The notes below the pieces were generated by a model. The model had not been told where the DNA came from. It saw only the letters and a list, made by a program, of their open reading frames with translations, and made no database searches. A stretch of 64,000 nt of DNA from RYN-122 sp963761655. GTDB taxonomy: Bacteria; Actinomycetota; Actinomycetes; Mycobacteriales; SCTD01. Below are positions 35,494-44,427 of this stretch, piece after piece. The position numbers were made by a program, and so were the translations under genes. The stretch's first letter is position 1. Every line of letters begins with the position of its first letter. The stretch spans positions 612,698 to 676,697 of the forward strand of contig CAVXHI010000003.1 of the NCBI GenBank assembly GCA_963761655.1. Direction: 5' to 3'.

Positions 35494-36444
35494 TCAGACG
35501 AGCCGGCCGCTCCACAGCAGGGAGGCGAGGCCGGCCAGCGCGAGCAGTCCCGCAGCGCCGCCCGCGAACCGCCCCGCGAGGTCGCGGCGGGCGGTCTCGC
35601 GGGAGACGCGGCTGCCGATGTCGTCGTAGACGGCGGCGAGCTGACCGGCGTCGGCCGCCCGGTAGGCCTGGCCGCTCGTCCCGTCGGCGAGCTGGGTGAG
35701 CAGCACGGTGTCGACGGGCACCGGGAAGCGGGTGCCGTCCTGCACGACGACACCGCTGTCGGTGCCGTACGCGATCGTCGAGACGGGGACGCCGTAGGAG
35801 ACCGCCTGCTGCACGGCCACCCCGACGTCGGTGCCCGTGGTGGACCCGCCGTCGGACAGCACGACGATCCGGGCGGCCGGGGGCTCGCCGTCGGCCGAGC
35901 GGCGGAACTCCGGCGGGAGCGCCCGCAGACCGGTGAGGACGGCGTCGCCGAGGGCCGTCCCGCCCGACAGCCCGGGGTCGTCGAGGGCGCGGGCGACCTT
36001 CTCGTGGTCCGGCGTCGGGGCGGCCACCAGGCGGACGTTGGCGTTGTAGAAGACCAGCCCGACGTCGACCTGCGCCGGCAGCCCGCGGACGAAGGACTGG
36101 GCCGCCCGGGTCGCCGCGAGGATCCGGCTGGGCTGGACGTCGTCGGCGAGCATCGACGTCGAGGTGTCGAGCGTGACGAGCACGATCGAGCGCTCGCGGG
36201 CCTGCTCGGCGAGGACCTGCGGGCGGGCCCAGGCGACGGTCGCCAGGGCGAGCCCGACGAGCAGGGCGGCCAGCGGGAGGGCCCGCCGGAACACCCGCGT
36301 GGCCGGCAGCACGGAGGCCTGCAGGGCCGGGGAGGCGAAGGCGGCGCGGTCGCGGCGGGCGAGGACCAGGCCGGCGACGGCAGCGACCGCCAGGCACGCG
36401 ACGGCGACCAGCCCCCAGAGGCGCGGCTGCTCGGCGAACATCAC
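35494..36444 (-). CDS. VWA-domain membrane protein (BatA-like)
   Basis: 316 aa. Two N-terminal transmembrane helices (about 9-28, 53-73), a von Willebrand A domain with MIDAS DTSTSM (about 92-97), a second element SGGTALGDAV and SDGGS, and a C-terminal helix (about 291-311). This is the architecture of aerotolerance BatA/YfbK-like proteins, usually paired with MoxR ATPase and DUF58 genes. No such partners are in the window, so it stands alone between sbcD and a thioesterase. Confidence -1.
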   Translation of the reverse strand: MMFAEQPRLWGLVAVACLAVAAVAGLVLARRDRAAFASPALQASVLPATRVFRRALPLAALLVGLALATVAWARPQVLAEQARERSIVLVTLDTSTSMLADDVQPSRILAATRAAQSFVRGLPAQVDVGLVFYNANVRLVAAPTPDHEKVARALDDPGLSGGTALGDAVLTGLRALPPEFRRSADGEPPAARIVVLSDGGSTTGTDVGVAVQQAVSYGVPVSTIAYGTDSGVVVQDGTRFPVPVDTVLLTQLADGTSGQAYRAADAGQLAAVYDDIGSRVSRETARRDLAGRFAGGAAGLLALAGLASLLWSGRLV

Positions 36445-36484
36445 GCGCCCAGTAGACCTGGCGGCCCGTGAGGCCGCCGTGTGG

Positions 36485-36883
36485 TCATCCGCCGATCTGC
36501 TCCGCGCTCACGTTGGCCAGCCGGACCTCGCCCTGCGCGACGAGCTTGTCGGCCTCGTCGGTGATCCGGACCTGCCACAGCTGCTGGGTCCGGCCGCGGT
36601 GGACCGGGGTCGCGCGCACCTCGAGGACGCCCTCGCGGACGGCGCGCAGGAAGTTGGTGTGGTTGCTGGTGCCGACGACGTTGCCGCGGTCGCCGAACCA
36701 GAGGGCGCCACCGACGCTGGCCGTCGTCTCGACGACCGAGCAGTAGACGCCGCCGTGGACGATCCCGTACGGCTGGTGCAGGTGCGGGGCGACCGGCAGC
36801 CGGCCGACCACCAGATCGCCGGACACCTCGACCAGCTCGAGGCCGAGCGTGCTGTCGAAGCCGGACGCCGTCATGTCAGTCAT
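36485..36883 (-). CDS. PaaI-family hotdog thioesterase
   Basis: 132 aa, a single hotdog domain. The family motif is QPYGIVHGGVYCSVVETTAS (about 38-57), then the strand GNVVGTSNHTNFLR and HRGRTQQLWQVRI. It hydrolyses acyl- or aryl-CoA thioesters in the cytoplasm. Two in-frame ATGs (36883, 36874) are possible. It is divergent from the GDPD gene with 69 bases between, and no operon partner is visible. Confidence -1.
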   Translation of the reverse strand: MTDMTASGFDSTLGLELVEVSGDLVVGRLPVAPHLHQPYGIVHGGVYCSVVETTASVGGALWFGDRGNVVGTSNHTNFLRAVREGVLEVRATPVHRGRTQQLWQVRITDEADKLVAQGEVRLANVSAEQIGG

Positions 36884-36952
36884 GGCCCCATCTTCACCCG
36901 ACGTCCACCTGGACACCCCCTGCCGGTACCACCCGCCGGGGACGGTCGTCCC

Positions 36953-37660
36953 GTGCTCCTCCTCGCCCACCGCGGGCTCACCTCCGCCGGCAACCCCGAG
37001 AACACCGCCGAGGCCGTCGCCGCAGCGCGTCGGGCCGGCGCCGACGGCTGCGAGGTCGACCTCCGCCTCACGGCCGACGGCGTCCTGCTCACCAGCCACG
37101 ACGACGACCTCCTGCGCACCGCCGGCCGCCCCGACACCGTCAGCGGCTCGACGTCGGCCGTGCTGCGCGGGGTGTCGCTGCCCGGCGGCACCCGGCTGGC
37201 CCGGCTGCCCGAGGTCGTGGAGGCCGTCGACGGCGGGAGGCTCGTCCTCGAGCTGAAGCGCCCGCCGTCCGGTCCCCCGATGCGGACCGCCCTGGCGCTG
37301 GCCGGGGAGCTCCGGTCGCTGCGCCGGGCCGGCCGCTCGCTCGACGTCACGGTGTCGTCGTTCGCGCCGCAGCTGGTCGGGGCCGTCCGCGCCCTCGGCC
37401 TGCCCGTCCGCACCGCGCTGCTCGGGGACCGGGGGGTCGACCCGGTGCGGCTGGCCGCGCAGGCCCGCGCGGCCGGGCACGACGAGGTCCACCCGCACGT
37501 CGACAGCCTGGTCGCGCCGGTCCCCGGCCTGACCGTCGTCCCCTGGACCGTCAACCGGCCCGACGACGCCGACCGGCTCGCGGACCTCGGCGTCGAGGCC
37601 GTCATCACCGACGTCCCGCTGCTGCTGCGCTCCGGCCGTCCCGCCTATGCTCGGGTCTGA
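36953..37660 (+). CDS. Glycerophosphodiester phosphodiesterase
   Basis: 235 aa, short GDPD form. LLLAHRGLTSAGNPENT gives the catalytic first histidine and the N/E pair; EVDLRLTADGVLLTSHDDDL supplies the metal Glu/Asp and second histidine; LVLELK and VVPWTVN complete the barrel. It releases glycerol-3-phosphate from glycerophosphodiesters using a divalent metal. No signal peptide, so cytoplasmic. The 3' end carries the promoter (-10 TATGCT at 37646) of the following riboswitch. Confidence -1.
   Translation: MLLLAHRGLTSAGNPENTAEAVAAARRAGADGCEVDLRLTADGVLLTSHDDDLLRTAGRPDTVSGSTSAVLRGVSLPGGTRLARLPEVVEAVDGGRLVLELKRPPSGPPMRTALALAGELRSLRRAGRSLDVTVSSFAPQLVGAVRALGLPVRTALLGDRGVDPVRLAAQARAAGHDEVHPHVDSLVAPVPGLTVVPWTVNRPDDADRLADLGVEAVITDVPLLLRSGRPAYARV
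37646..37651 (+). promoter_or_regulatory. -10 box for the riboswitch transcript
   Basis: TATGCT, inside the 3' end of the GDPD gene, 8 bases before the start of the yybP-ykoY motif. Confidence -1.
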
Positions 37661-37752
37661 AGGGGAGTAGCTCTCCGCCGCGTCGTCGACATGCTGGTCC
37701 GCCCTGCGGACCCGGCCCGCGGGTCCTGGTCCCCAGGATGAGCGAGACCTTC
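37659..37752 (+). ncRNA. yybP-ykoY manganese riboswitch
   Basis: P1 is formed by GAAGG (37659-37663) and CCTTC (37748-37752). The conserved loop 1 GGGGAGTAGC follows at once, and loop 3 GAGCGAGACC precedes the closing strand; these are the two Mn(II)-binding consensus elements. CATGCTGGTC in between also matches the family. The element ends 67 bases before the ferritin-VIT1 gene, which it should switch on when Mn(II) is high. Confidence -1.
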
Positions 37753-37819
37753 GGCCCCTCCGCGCGGGCCGGAGCCCCCGAGGACCCGTCCCGCGCCCTC
37801 ACCCTCCGAGGACGACGCC

Positions 37820-38893
37820 GTGACACCGACGCTGCAGCCCGTGCCGCCGCCCGCGCCCGACGTCGTCCGCCGCTGGCAGCGCCGCCTCGCCGACGAGCGG
37901 CTCGAGGCCAAGGTCTACCGGGAGCTGGCCGCCAAGCGCGACGGCGAGGAGCGGGCGATCCTGCTCGCCCTGGCCGACGCCGAGGCCCGGCACGCGGCGC
38001 ACTGGGAGGCCCTGCTCGCCCAGCACGGGCACCCCGAGCGGGGCCGGGCCGGGCTGCGCGCCGTCGTCCTCGTCGCCCTCGCCCGGCGGTTCGGGTCGGT
38101 CTTCGTGCTGGCGCTGGCGCAGCGGGCGGAGGGCCGCTCCCCCTACCGGGGCGACACCGACGCGACCCGGGCGATGGCGGCCGACGAGCAGATCCACGAG
38201 GAGGTCGTCCGGGGGCTCGCCGCGCGTGGCCGGGCCCGGGTCTCCGGGACCTTCCGGGCCGCGGTCTTCGGGGCCAACGACGGCCTGGTCAGCAACCTCG
38301 CCCTCGTCCTCGGGGTCGCGGCAGGCGGGGCGACGTCCGCGTCCGTGCTGCTGACCGGGCTGGCGGGGCTGCTCGCCGGAGCGCTGTCGATGGGCGCCGG
38401 CGAGTTCGTGTCGGTGCGCAGCCAGCGCGAGCTGCTCGAGGCCTCCACGCCCGGCCGGGGCACCCGCGACGTCGTCCCGCACCTCGACGTCGACGCCAAC
38501 GAGCTGGCGCTGGTCTACCGGGCCCGCGGGCTCCCGCCGGAGCAGGCCGCGGCCCGGGCCGCCACCCAGCTGGCCGCCTGGGAGGACGAGGACACCGACG
38601 TCGACCTCGACGACGTCGGCACCGGGTGGGCGGCCGCCGTCTCGAGCTTCTGCTTCTTCGCCTCCGGCGCGGCCGTGCCCGTGCTGCCCTTCGCCTGCGG
38701 CCTGACCGGTGCGGCCGCCCTCGCCGTCGCGTGCGTCCTCGTCGGGCTCGCCCTGCTGGCCACGGGGGCGACCGTCGGGATGCTCTCCGGCGGCCCGCCC
38801 CTGCGCCGCGCGCTGCGCCAGCTGGCCGTCGGGGCCGGGGCGGCGCTCGTGACGTACCTGCTCGGGCTGGCGTTCGGCGCGACGCTGGGCTGA
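37820..38893 (+). CDS. Ferritin-like/VIT1-CCC1 fusion transporter (MbfA-like Mn/Fe exporter)
   Basis: 357 aa. Residues about 20-130 are a ferritin/rubrerythrin-like helical domain with metal motifs EARHAAHW (about 54-61) and DEQIHEE (about 118-124). Residues about 140-357 are a VIT1/CCC1 (DUF125) membrane domain: GANDGLVSNLALVLGV, GALSMGAGEFVSVRSQRE, then three C-terminal helices. Family members (MbfA, VIT) move Fe(II)/Mn(II) out of the cytosol. Control by a yybP-ykoY riboswitch points to manganese. GTG start with CGAGGA nearby. A strong terminator follows. Confidence -1.
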   Translation: MTPTLQPVPPPAPDVVRRWQRRLADERLEAKVYRELAAKRDGEERAILLALADAEARHAAHWEALLAQHGHPERGRAGLRAVVLVALARRFGSVFVLALAQRAEGRSPYRGDTDATRAMAADEQIHEEVVRGLAARGRARVSGTFRAAVFGANDGLVSNLALVLGVAAGGATSASVLLTGLAGLLAGALSMGAGEFVSVRSQRELLEASTPGRGTRDVVPHLDVDANELALVYRARGLPPEQAAARAATQLAAWEDEDTDVDLDDVGTGWAAAVSSFCFFASGAAVPVLPFACGLTGAAALAVACVLVGLALLATGATVGMLSGGPPLRRALRQLAVGAGAALVTYLLGLAFGATLG

Positions 38894-38898
38894 CGAGG

Positions 38899-38925
38899 AA
38901 GGGCCCCTCCACAGGAGGGGCCCTT
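38899..38925 (+). terminator. Intrinsic terminator
   Basis: A perfect 12-bp stem AAGGGCCCCTCC with its complement and loop ACA, six bases after the VIT1 stop, ending in CTT. Confidence -1.
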
Positions 38926-38933
38926 CGGTGCAG

Positions 38934-39020
38934 CGGAGACGGGGAGATTTGAACTCCCGATGGGTTGCCCCAAACCTCATTAGCAGTGAGGCGCCATAGA
39001 CCGGACTAGGCGACGTCTCC
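38934..39020 (-). tRNA. tRNA-Ser(GCT)
   Basis: 87 bases. Acceptor GGAGACG/CGTCTCC with discriminator G, anticodon loop CTGCTAA (GCT), the long variable arm typical of serine tRNAs, and a TTCAAAT T loop. CCA is not encoded. Confidence -1.
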
Positions 39021-39036
39021 TCGTGCGGGGAGGAGC

Positions 39037-40077
39037 CTACAGCCACCGGTTGCGGCGGAACGCCCGGTAGAGCAGCGTCGAGATGCCGCCCATGAGGGCC
39101 AGGGCGAAGGGGTAGCCGAGCCGCCAGTGCAGCTCCGGCATGTGGTCGAAGTTCATGCCGTAGACCCCGGCGATCGTCGTGCAGACCGTGAGGATCGCGG
39201 CGTACGCGCTGATCTTGCGCATGTCCTCGTTCTGCTGGAGCGTCACCTGGGCCACGTTGGCGTCGAGGCTGTTCTGCAGCAGGTTGTCGAGCACCGTGAC
39301 CCGCTCCCGCGCGCGCAGGACGTGGTCGTGGACGTCGCGGAACAGCTCCTGCGTGCCCGGCGCCTGCAGCGGGACGTCGCCCTTGGCCAGCCGCTCGGTG
39401 ACCTCCGCCAGCGGGTGCACCGCCCGGGCGAACTCCATCGTCTCGCGCTTGAGCGTGTAGATGCGCCGGGTGGGGTTGTCGCGGCCGCCGCTGAAGACCT
39501 GCTCCTCGACCTCGTCGACGTCGGCCTCGAGACCGTCGAGGGCCGGCGCGTAGGCGTCCACGACGGCGTCCGCGACCGCCCACAGGACCGCGCTCGGGCC
39601 GAGCCGCAGCACCTCCGGCCGGTCCTCCAGGTCCTGCCGCACCGGCGCGAGCTCGGCCGCGATCCCGTGCCGGACCGTGACGACGAAGTCCTTGCCGACG
39701 AAGACCATCAGCTCGCCGGTCTCGACCACCTCCTCGTCGTCGACGTACCGGACGGTCTTGAGGACGGCGAACAGGTGGTCGTCGTAGACGTCGAGCTTCG
39801 GCCGCTGGTGCGCGACGACGGCGTCCTCGACGGCGAGCGCGTGCAGGCCGAACTCCTCGGCGACCTCCTGGAAGGCGGCGGCGTCGGGCTGGTGCAGCCC
39901 CAGCCACACGAAGGCGTCCTGCTCGCTGCGGGCCTTCTCGGCCGCCTGCTCCAGCGGCAGGTGCCCCGCCGCCCGGCGGCCGCCGCAGTAGAGCGCGCAG
40001 TCGACGAGGGCCCGCTCGAGCGCGGTGCCCTGGTGCCGGCGGACCCGGCGGGGGTGCTCGAGGTCGACCCTGGTCAT
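39037..40077 (-). CDS. corA: CorA-family magnesium/cobalt transporter
   Basis: 346 aa from ATG 40077 (a longer frame has no family support). A large N-terminal cytoplasmic domain with long helices (LDGLEADVDEVEEQVF, HVLRARERVTVLDNLLQ) precedes two C-terminal transmembrane helices joined by the signature YGMNFDHMPE (GMN motif near residue 314) and a basic tail RRNRW. Pentameric Mg(II) channel. No M-box or other leader is visible; the 53-base gap to the divergent peptidase is short. Confidence -1.
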   Translation of the reverse strand: MTRVDLEHPRRVRRHQGTALERALVDCALYCGGRRAAGHLPLEQAAEKARSEQDAFVWLGLHQPDAAAFQEVAEEFGLHALAVEDAVVAHQRPKLDVYDDHLFAVLKTVRYVDDEEVVETGELMVFVGKDFVVTVRHGIAAELAPVRQDLEDRPEVLRLGPSAVLWAVADAVVDAYAPALDGLEADVDEVEEQVFSGGRDNPTRRIYTLKRETMEFARAVHPLAEVTERLAKGDVPLQAPGTQELFRDVHDHVLRARERVTVLDNLLQNSLDANVAQVTLQQNEDMRKISAYAAILTVCTTIAGVYGMNFDHMPELHWRLGYPFALALMGGISTLLYRAFRRNRWL

Positions 40078-40130
40078 GGCAGGAGTGTGCACCGCTCCAG
40101 TCGCCGGGCCGTGCTGCCGAGGACTGACCT

Positions 40131-41333
40131 GTGCGTCCGCGTCCCCGTGCCCTGCTGCCCCTTGCGGCACTGCTGGCCGGGCTCGCCGTCCCCGCGGTGG
40201 CCCCCGCGCACGCCGACTCGGGCAGCCTGAAGGCCCGGATCGCCGCCCTGCAGGCCGAGGTCGACGCCGCGGGCTCCCGGCTCGAGGCCGGTGCCCGGGC
40301 CTACGAGCAGGGCGAGCAGCGCCTGGCGGCCCTCACGCAGCAGCAGTTCGGCGTCGCCGCGGACCTCGAGCGCCAGCAGAGCGCCAGCACCGCCACCCGC
40401 ACCGAGGTCGACGCGCTCGTCCGCTCCGCCTACAAGGGCGGGGGCCTGCCGCCCACCGTCGTCGCCCTGCTGTCCGGCGACCCCCGGGCCCTCGGCGACC
40501 TCGACCGCGTCCGGCAGTCGGTCAGCCGCGCCGACGTCTCCGGCCGCGCCGCCCTGCACGACCTGACGACGTCGAACGTCCGCAGCCAGGCCCTGCTCAC
40601 CGACCGCACGGCGCTGCGGCGGCAGGCCCTGGCCGCCCAGCAGGCGCTCGACCTCCGGCAGCAGCAGGTGACCGCCGAGGCCACCGCCCTGGCCGCCCGG
40701 CTCACGGCCGCGTCCCAGGAGCTCCAGCAGGCCCTGGCCGCCGAGGCCGAGGCGGCCCGCCAGGTCGAGGCCCGTCGCCTCGCCGCAGAGGCGCAGGCCG
40801 CCGCCCAGCGGGCGTCCGCCGTCACGGGGTACTCCGCCGTCGTCCCCGACTACGTGCCCGGCGCCGTCACCTCCGGCGGCGGGGGCGGCTGCGCGCCGCC
40901 CTCGGCACACGGCTACGCCAACGGCTTCCTGCCCGACGACGTCCTGTGCCCGCTCCCCGGACGCCCGGGCGAGCGGCTGCGCACCGACGCCGCCCAGGCC
41001 TTCGTCGCCATGGACGCCGCCCGCACGGCCGCGGGCCTGCCGCGGCTGTGCGTCACCGACTCCTACCGCGACTACGCCGGCCAGGTCAGCGTCTTCGTCC
41101 GCAAGCCGGGCCTGGCCGCCGTCCCCGGGCGCAGCCAGCACGGCTGGGGCCTCGCCCTGGACATGTGCGGCGGCGTCGAGCGCTTCGACGGCGAGGCGCA
41201 CCAGTGGATGCTCGCGAACGCGCCGCGCTTCGGCTGGGTGCACCCGGCCTGGGCCGAGCCGGGCGGCAGCAAGCCCGAGCCGTGGCACTGGGAGTTCCTG
41301 CAGGGACAGCAGGCGACGCTGCCCTCGTCGTAG
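40131..41333 (+). CDS. Secreted M15-family (VanY-type) carboxypeptidase with coiled-coil N-domain
   Basis: 400 aa. Signal peptide about 1-28 (ending PAHA). A Gln/Ala-rich coiled coil covers about 30-225, as in peptidoglycan-hydrolase spacers. The C-terminal VanY-like domain has the zinc motif SQHGWGLALD (His and Asp near 337 and 344) and EPWHWE (His near 387), plus TDSYRD substrate-binding. It should trim D-Ala or D,D-linked stem peptides outside the cell; the coiled coil probably controls or tethers it. Divergent from corA. Confidence -1.
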   Translation: MRPRPRALLPLAALLAGLAVPAVAPAHADSGSLKARIAALQAEVDAAGSRLEAGARAYEQGEQRLAALTQQQFGVAADLERQQSASTATRTEVDALVRSAYKGGGLPPTVVALLSGDPRALGDLDRVRQSVSRADVSGRAALHDLTTSNVRSQALLTDRTALRRQALAAQQALDLRQQQVTAEATALAARLTAASQELQQALAAEAEAARQVEARRLAAEAQAAAQRASAVTGYSAVVPDYVPGAVTSGGGGGCAPPSAHGYANGFLPDDVLCPLPGRPGERLRTDAAQAFVAMDAARTAAGLPRLCVTDSYRDYAGQVSVFVRKPGLAAVPGRSQHGWGLALDMCGGVERFDGEAHQWMLANAPRFGWVHPAWAEPGGSKPEPWHWEFLQGQQATLPSS

Positions 41334-41342
41334 CGTCGCGGC

Positions 41343-42398
41343 ATGACGACGCCCCGGCTGCGCCCCCTGCTGTCCCGGATGCCCGGGTACAAGCCCGGAC
41401 GCCGCCCCGCCCCCGGCTCCGACCCGGCCCGGCTGGCCAGCAACGAGACGCCGTACCCGCCGCTGCCGTCGGTCGTGACCGCCGTCGCGGAGGCGCTCGG
41501 GCAGGGGCACCGCTACCCGGACCCGACCTGCGCGCAGCTCACCGCCGCGCTCGCCGACCGGTTCGGCGTGACCCCGGAGCAGGTCGCCGTCGGGTGCGGC
41601 TCGGTGGCCCTGGTGCAGTCGCTGGTGCAGATCACCACCGACCCCGGCGAGGAGGTCCTGTTCGCCTGGCGCTCGTTCGAGGCCTACCCGGGGTTCGTCG
41701 AGGTCGCGGGTGCCGTGCCCGTGAAGGTCCCGCTCAGGGGCGCCGAGCACGACCTCGACGCCATGGCCGCCGCCGTCACCGACCGGACCCGGCTGATCGT
41801 GCTCTGCAGCCCGAACAACCCCACCGGGCCGGCCCTGCGGGAGGCCGACGTCGTCGCGTTCCTCGCGCGGGTGCCCCGCGAGGTCCTCGTCGTGCTGGAC
41901 GAGGCCTACGCCGAGTTCGTCACCGACCCCGACGCCGTCGACGGCACCCGGCTGCTCGCCGACCACCCGAACCTCGCCGTCCTGCGCACCTTCTCCAAGG
42001 CCTACGGCCTGGCCGGCCTGCGGGTCGGGTTCTGCCTGACGGCGTCTCCCGAGGTCGGGGCCGCCCTGCGCACGGTGCAGGTGCCGTTCGCCGTCTCGAT
42101 GCCCGCCCAGACCGCCGCCCTGGCCTCCCTGGCGGCCGCCGACGAGCTCGCCGCCCGGGTCGCCCTCGTCGTCGCGGAGCGCGAGCCGCTGCGCCAGGCC
42201 CTGCTCGAGCGCGGGTACGACGTCCCGCCGGCGCAGGGCAACTTCGTCTGGATCGCGGCGGGCGAGGGCAGCGACGCCCTGGCCGCCCGGTTCGAGGAGG
42301 CCGGGGTGCTGGTGCGCTGCTTCTCCGGCGAGGGCGTCCGGGTGACGGTGACGACCGCCGAGGACAGCGCGAAGGTGCTGGCCGCGCTCGCTAGCTGA
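41343..42398 (+). CDS. PLP-dependent aminotransferase (HisC/Pat-like)
   Basis: 351 aa class I/II aminotransferase. LASNETPYPP (about 31-40), SPNNPTGP (about 156), DEAYAEF (Asp pairing with the PLP ring) and TFSKAYGLAGLRVGF with the Schiff-base lysine (about 221) are all present. Typical of histidinol-phosphate or aromatic amino acid aminotransferases; actinomycetes often have an extra copy (Pat) outside the his operon, as here. Starts 9 bases after the peptidase stop and overlaps the convergent mce stop by 8 bases. Confidence -1.
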   Translation: MTTPRLRPLLSRMPGYKPGRRPAPGSDPARLASNETPYPPLPSVVTAVAEALGQGHRYPDPTCAQLTAALADRFGVTPEQVAVGCGSVALVQSLVQITTDPGEEVLFAWRSFEAYPGFVEVAGAVPVKVPLRGAEHDLDAMAAAVTDRTRLIVLCSPNNPTGPALREADVVAFLARVPREVLVVLDEAYAEFVTDPDAVDGTRLLADHPNLAVLRTFSKAYGLAGLRVGFCLTASPEVGAALRTVQVPFAVSMPAQTAALASLAAADELAARVALVVAEREPLRQALLERGYDVPPAQGNFVWIAAGEGSDALAARFEEAGVLVRCFSGEGVRVTVTTAEDSAKVLAALAS

Positions 42399-43722
42399 GG
42401 CGGACGGTCGTCCCGCGGACCATCGGCCCGAACAGCAGCACGGCGATGTCCGGGACCTCGTCGGCGGGCTTGTCCAGGACGGTCCCCACGACGGCCTTGG
42501 TCATCGCGTCGCCGCCGGCGAGGTCGCCCCCGCGCAGACCGGCCGGGGCGGTGGAGGACGCCGCGGAGCCGCCGGGGCCGAAGACGCCGGTCTTCGGGTC
42601 GACGGGCTGGCCGTCGCGGTAGCCGTCCGTGCCGTTCCGGTAGACCGGGAAGGGGATCTCCTTCTTGTTCGGCGGCAGGCCGCGGCAGGTCGGGCCGCCG
42701 TCGTCGCCGTTCTTCGGCTCGTCGCCCTTGCGGTAGCCGTCGAGGTCGGTGGTCTGCTCCAGCGTGATGTGCAGGCCGGGCTGCCGGCCGCCGAAGGTCG
42801 CGGAGACCTCCTTGTTCGCCTCGACCAGGCCGGCCGCGAGGCACGGGTACTCGGGGGCGTACCGGGCGTAGACGCCGAGCGAGCCGCGGCTGTCGGCCGC
42901 GAGGCGGACCAGGCGCTGCTCGTTGGTGCGCAGGAAGCGGTCGACCTCGGCGGTGGAGCCGACGCTCGCCTGCAGGAACGTCGACAGCTGCTGCTGCTCG
43001 TCCTGCAGGTTGCGGCTCAGGGCGGAGAAGTTGTCGAGCAGCGCCAGGACGTCGGGGGCGGCCTCGTCGTAGTTCTCGGCGAGGTCGGCCAGGCCGCGGA
43101 TGTTGTCCTGGATCCCGGGGACCTCGGGGTTGATCTTCGACAGGTACTCGTCGAGCGCGACGAGGTTCGCGCCGGTGCGGTCGCCCCGGCCGCGCAGGGC
43201 ACCGGCGACGGCGTTGAGGGTCTGGGACAGCTGCTGGGGGCGCAGGGCCTGCAGCAGCGGCAGGAGGTCGGAGAGGACCTTCTCGGCCTCGAGCGCCGTC
43301 TTGCTGCGGTCCTGCGGGATGACGTCGCCGTCGCGGAGGCGGCGGCTGCCGGAGCCCGCCGGCTCGACCAGCGCCACGAACTTCTCGCCGAACAGCGTCT
43401 TGGGCAGCAGCTGCGCCCGGACGTCGGCCGGCACGAGCCGCGTCTTGTCCGGCTGCATGGCGAGCACGAGGGTGGCGCCCGTCCCGCTGGTCCTGACCTC
43501 CTCGACCCGCCCCACGATCAGGCCGCGCAGCTTGACGTCGGCGCCCGGCGTGAGCTGGTTGCCGATGCGGTCGGCCTTGAGCAGCACGGTGTCGCGGGGG
43601 GTGAACCGCTTCTGGTAGAGCGCCACGGTCAGCGCCACCAGCAGGGAGATCACGACGAGGAAGACCAGCCCGAGGACACGCTGGCGGGCGAGCGCACGGC
43701 CCTTGAGGATCGGGGCTGCCAC
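42391..43722 (-). CDS. Mce/MlaD-family lipid-transport protein
   Basis: 443 aa from GTG 43722, which has a strong GGAGGA site 6 bases upstream. One N-terminal membrane helix (about 15-37), then the MlaD domain (RIGNQLTPGADVKLRGLIVG, LFGEKFVALVEP, about 52-130) and a long helical Mce region to about 300 with a C-terminal Cys-containing tail. Mce proteins form hexameric tubes carrying lipids or sterols across the envelope. Normally six mce and two yrbE genes sit together; only one is here, right after a TetR gene. Confidence -1.
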   Translation of the reverse strand: MAAPILKGRALARQRVLGLVFLVVISLLVALTVALYQKRFTPRDTVLLKADRIGNQLTPGADVKLRGLIVGRVEEVRTSGTGATLVLAMQPDKTRLVPADVRAQLLPKTLFGEKFVALVEPAGSGSRRLRDGDVIPQDRSKTALEAEKVLSDLLPLLQALRPQQLSQTLNAVAGALRGRGDRTGANLVALDEYLSKINPEVPGIQDNIRGLADLAENYDEAAPDVLALLDNFSALSRNLQDEQQQLSTFLQASVGSTAEVDRFLRTNEQRLVRLAADSRGSLGVYARYAPEYPCLAAGLVEANKEVSATFGGRQPGLHITLEQTTDLDGYRKGDEPKNGDDGGPTCRGLPPNKKEIPFPVYRNGTDGYRDGQPVDPKTGVFGPGGSAASSTAPAGLRGGDLAGGDAMTKAVVGTVLDKPADEVPDIAVLLFGPMVRGTTVRLS

Positions 43723-43741
43723 GGGTTCCTCCAGGCACGGC

Positions 43742-44374
43742 TCAGTCAGGCGCGGGACGGGTGCGCCGCAGCGCTCCCAGCACGGTACGTGCATGCAGTG
43801 TGAACGACGTCACCGAGAAGCGCCCGGGTTCGTCCAGGAGCAGCCGGGCGGCCGCCTCGGCCAGGGCCACCACGGAGCGGGCGAACAGCTCGGCGTCCAG
43901 GTCCGGTCCACCGCGGCGGGGCAGGCCCCAGGCCGACAGCGCCTGCAGCTGCGCGAGCACCAGGGCGCGCTGGGCCCCCACCCGCTCGGCCATCTCCGGC
44001 GGCGCGCCCTCGGGCGGGAGCAGCACGACGCGCCACGTCCGGGGGTCGTCCACGACGGCCTGCAGGTAGGCCTCGAGCCCGGCCACCAGGAGGTCGTCCG
44101 GGTCGACGTCGTCCGCGGGCAGGGCCGGGAGGACGGTGGCCAGCCGGGCCAGGGCTCGCTCCTCGGCCCGGTCCAGGAGGCCGGTCAGCAGGGCGCCGCG
44201 GTCGGCGAACAGGCCGTAGACGACCGGCCGGGTCACACCGCAGGCCCGGGCGACGCCGTCGACGCTGACCGCGTGGAAGCCGCGCGCGAGGGCGAGGTCG
44301 AGGGCGGCGTCGAGGAGCTGCTCGCGCCGCTCGGCAGCGGGCAGGCGGGGTGCGTACGGCCTTGCGCTGCTCAC
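43742..44374 (-). CDS. TetR-family transcriptional regulator
   Basis: 210 aa from GTG 44374. Helix-turn-helix at about 25-55 (ARGFHAVSVDGVARACGVTR, then PVVYGLFADRGALL), followed by a helical ligand domain. TAGCAT is 5 bases before GTG, so the mRNA is probably leaderless. Followed 19 bases later by the mce gene, and divergent from SDR and wax-ester synthase genes across 53 bases holding an inverted repeat. It probably represses this lipid gene set in response to an acyl compound (inference). Confidence -1.
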   Translation of the reverse strand: MSSARPYAPRLPAAERREQLLDAALDLALARGFHAVSVDGVARACGVTRPVVYGLFADRGALLTGLLDRAEERALARLATVLPALPADDVDPDDLLVAGLEAYLQAVVDDPRTWRVVLLPPEGAPPEMAERVGAQRALVLAQLQALSAWGLPRRGGPDLDAELFARSVVALAEAAARLLLDEPGRFSVTSFTLHARTVLGALRRTRPAPD

Positions 44375-44379
44375 GCGAT

Positions 44380-44417
44380 GAATGCTACACACCTGTTGCT
44401 GCACCACTGAAGCATTC
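44380..44417. promoter_or_regulatory. Inverted repeat between tetR and the SDR gene
   Basis: GAATGCT (44380-44386) and AGCATTC (44411-44417) are exact inverted copies 24 bases apart, overlapping the tetR -10 region and preceding the SDR Shine-Dalgarno. Likely TetR half-sites or paired sites. Confidence -1.
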
Positions 44418-44427
44418 GGGAGGCACC

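Noticed and set aside
40078..40130. Magnesium M-box or ykoK leader before corA
   Set aside because: Only 53 bases to the divergent gene; too short, and no conserved elements.
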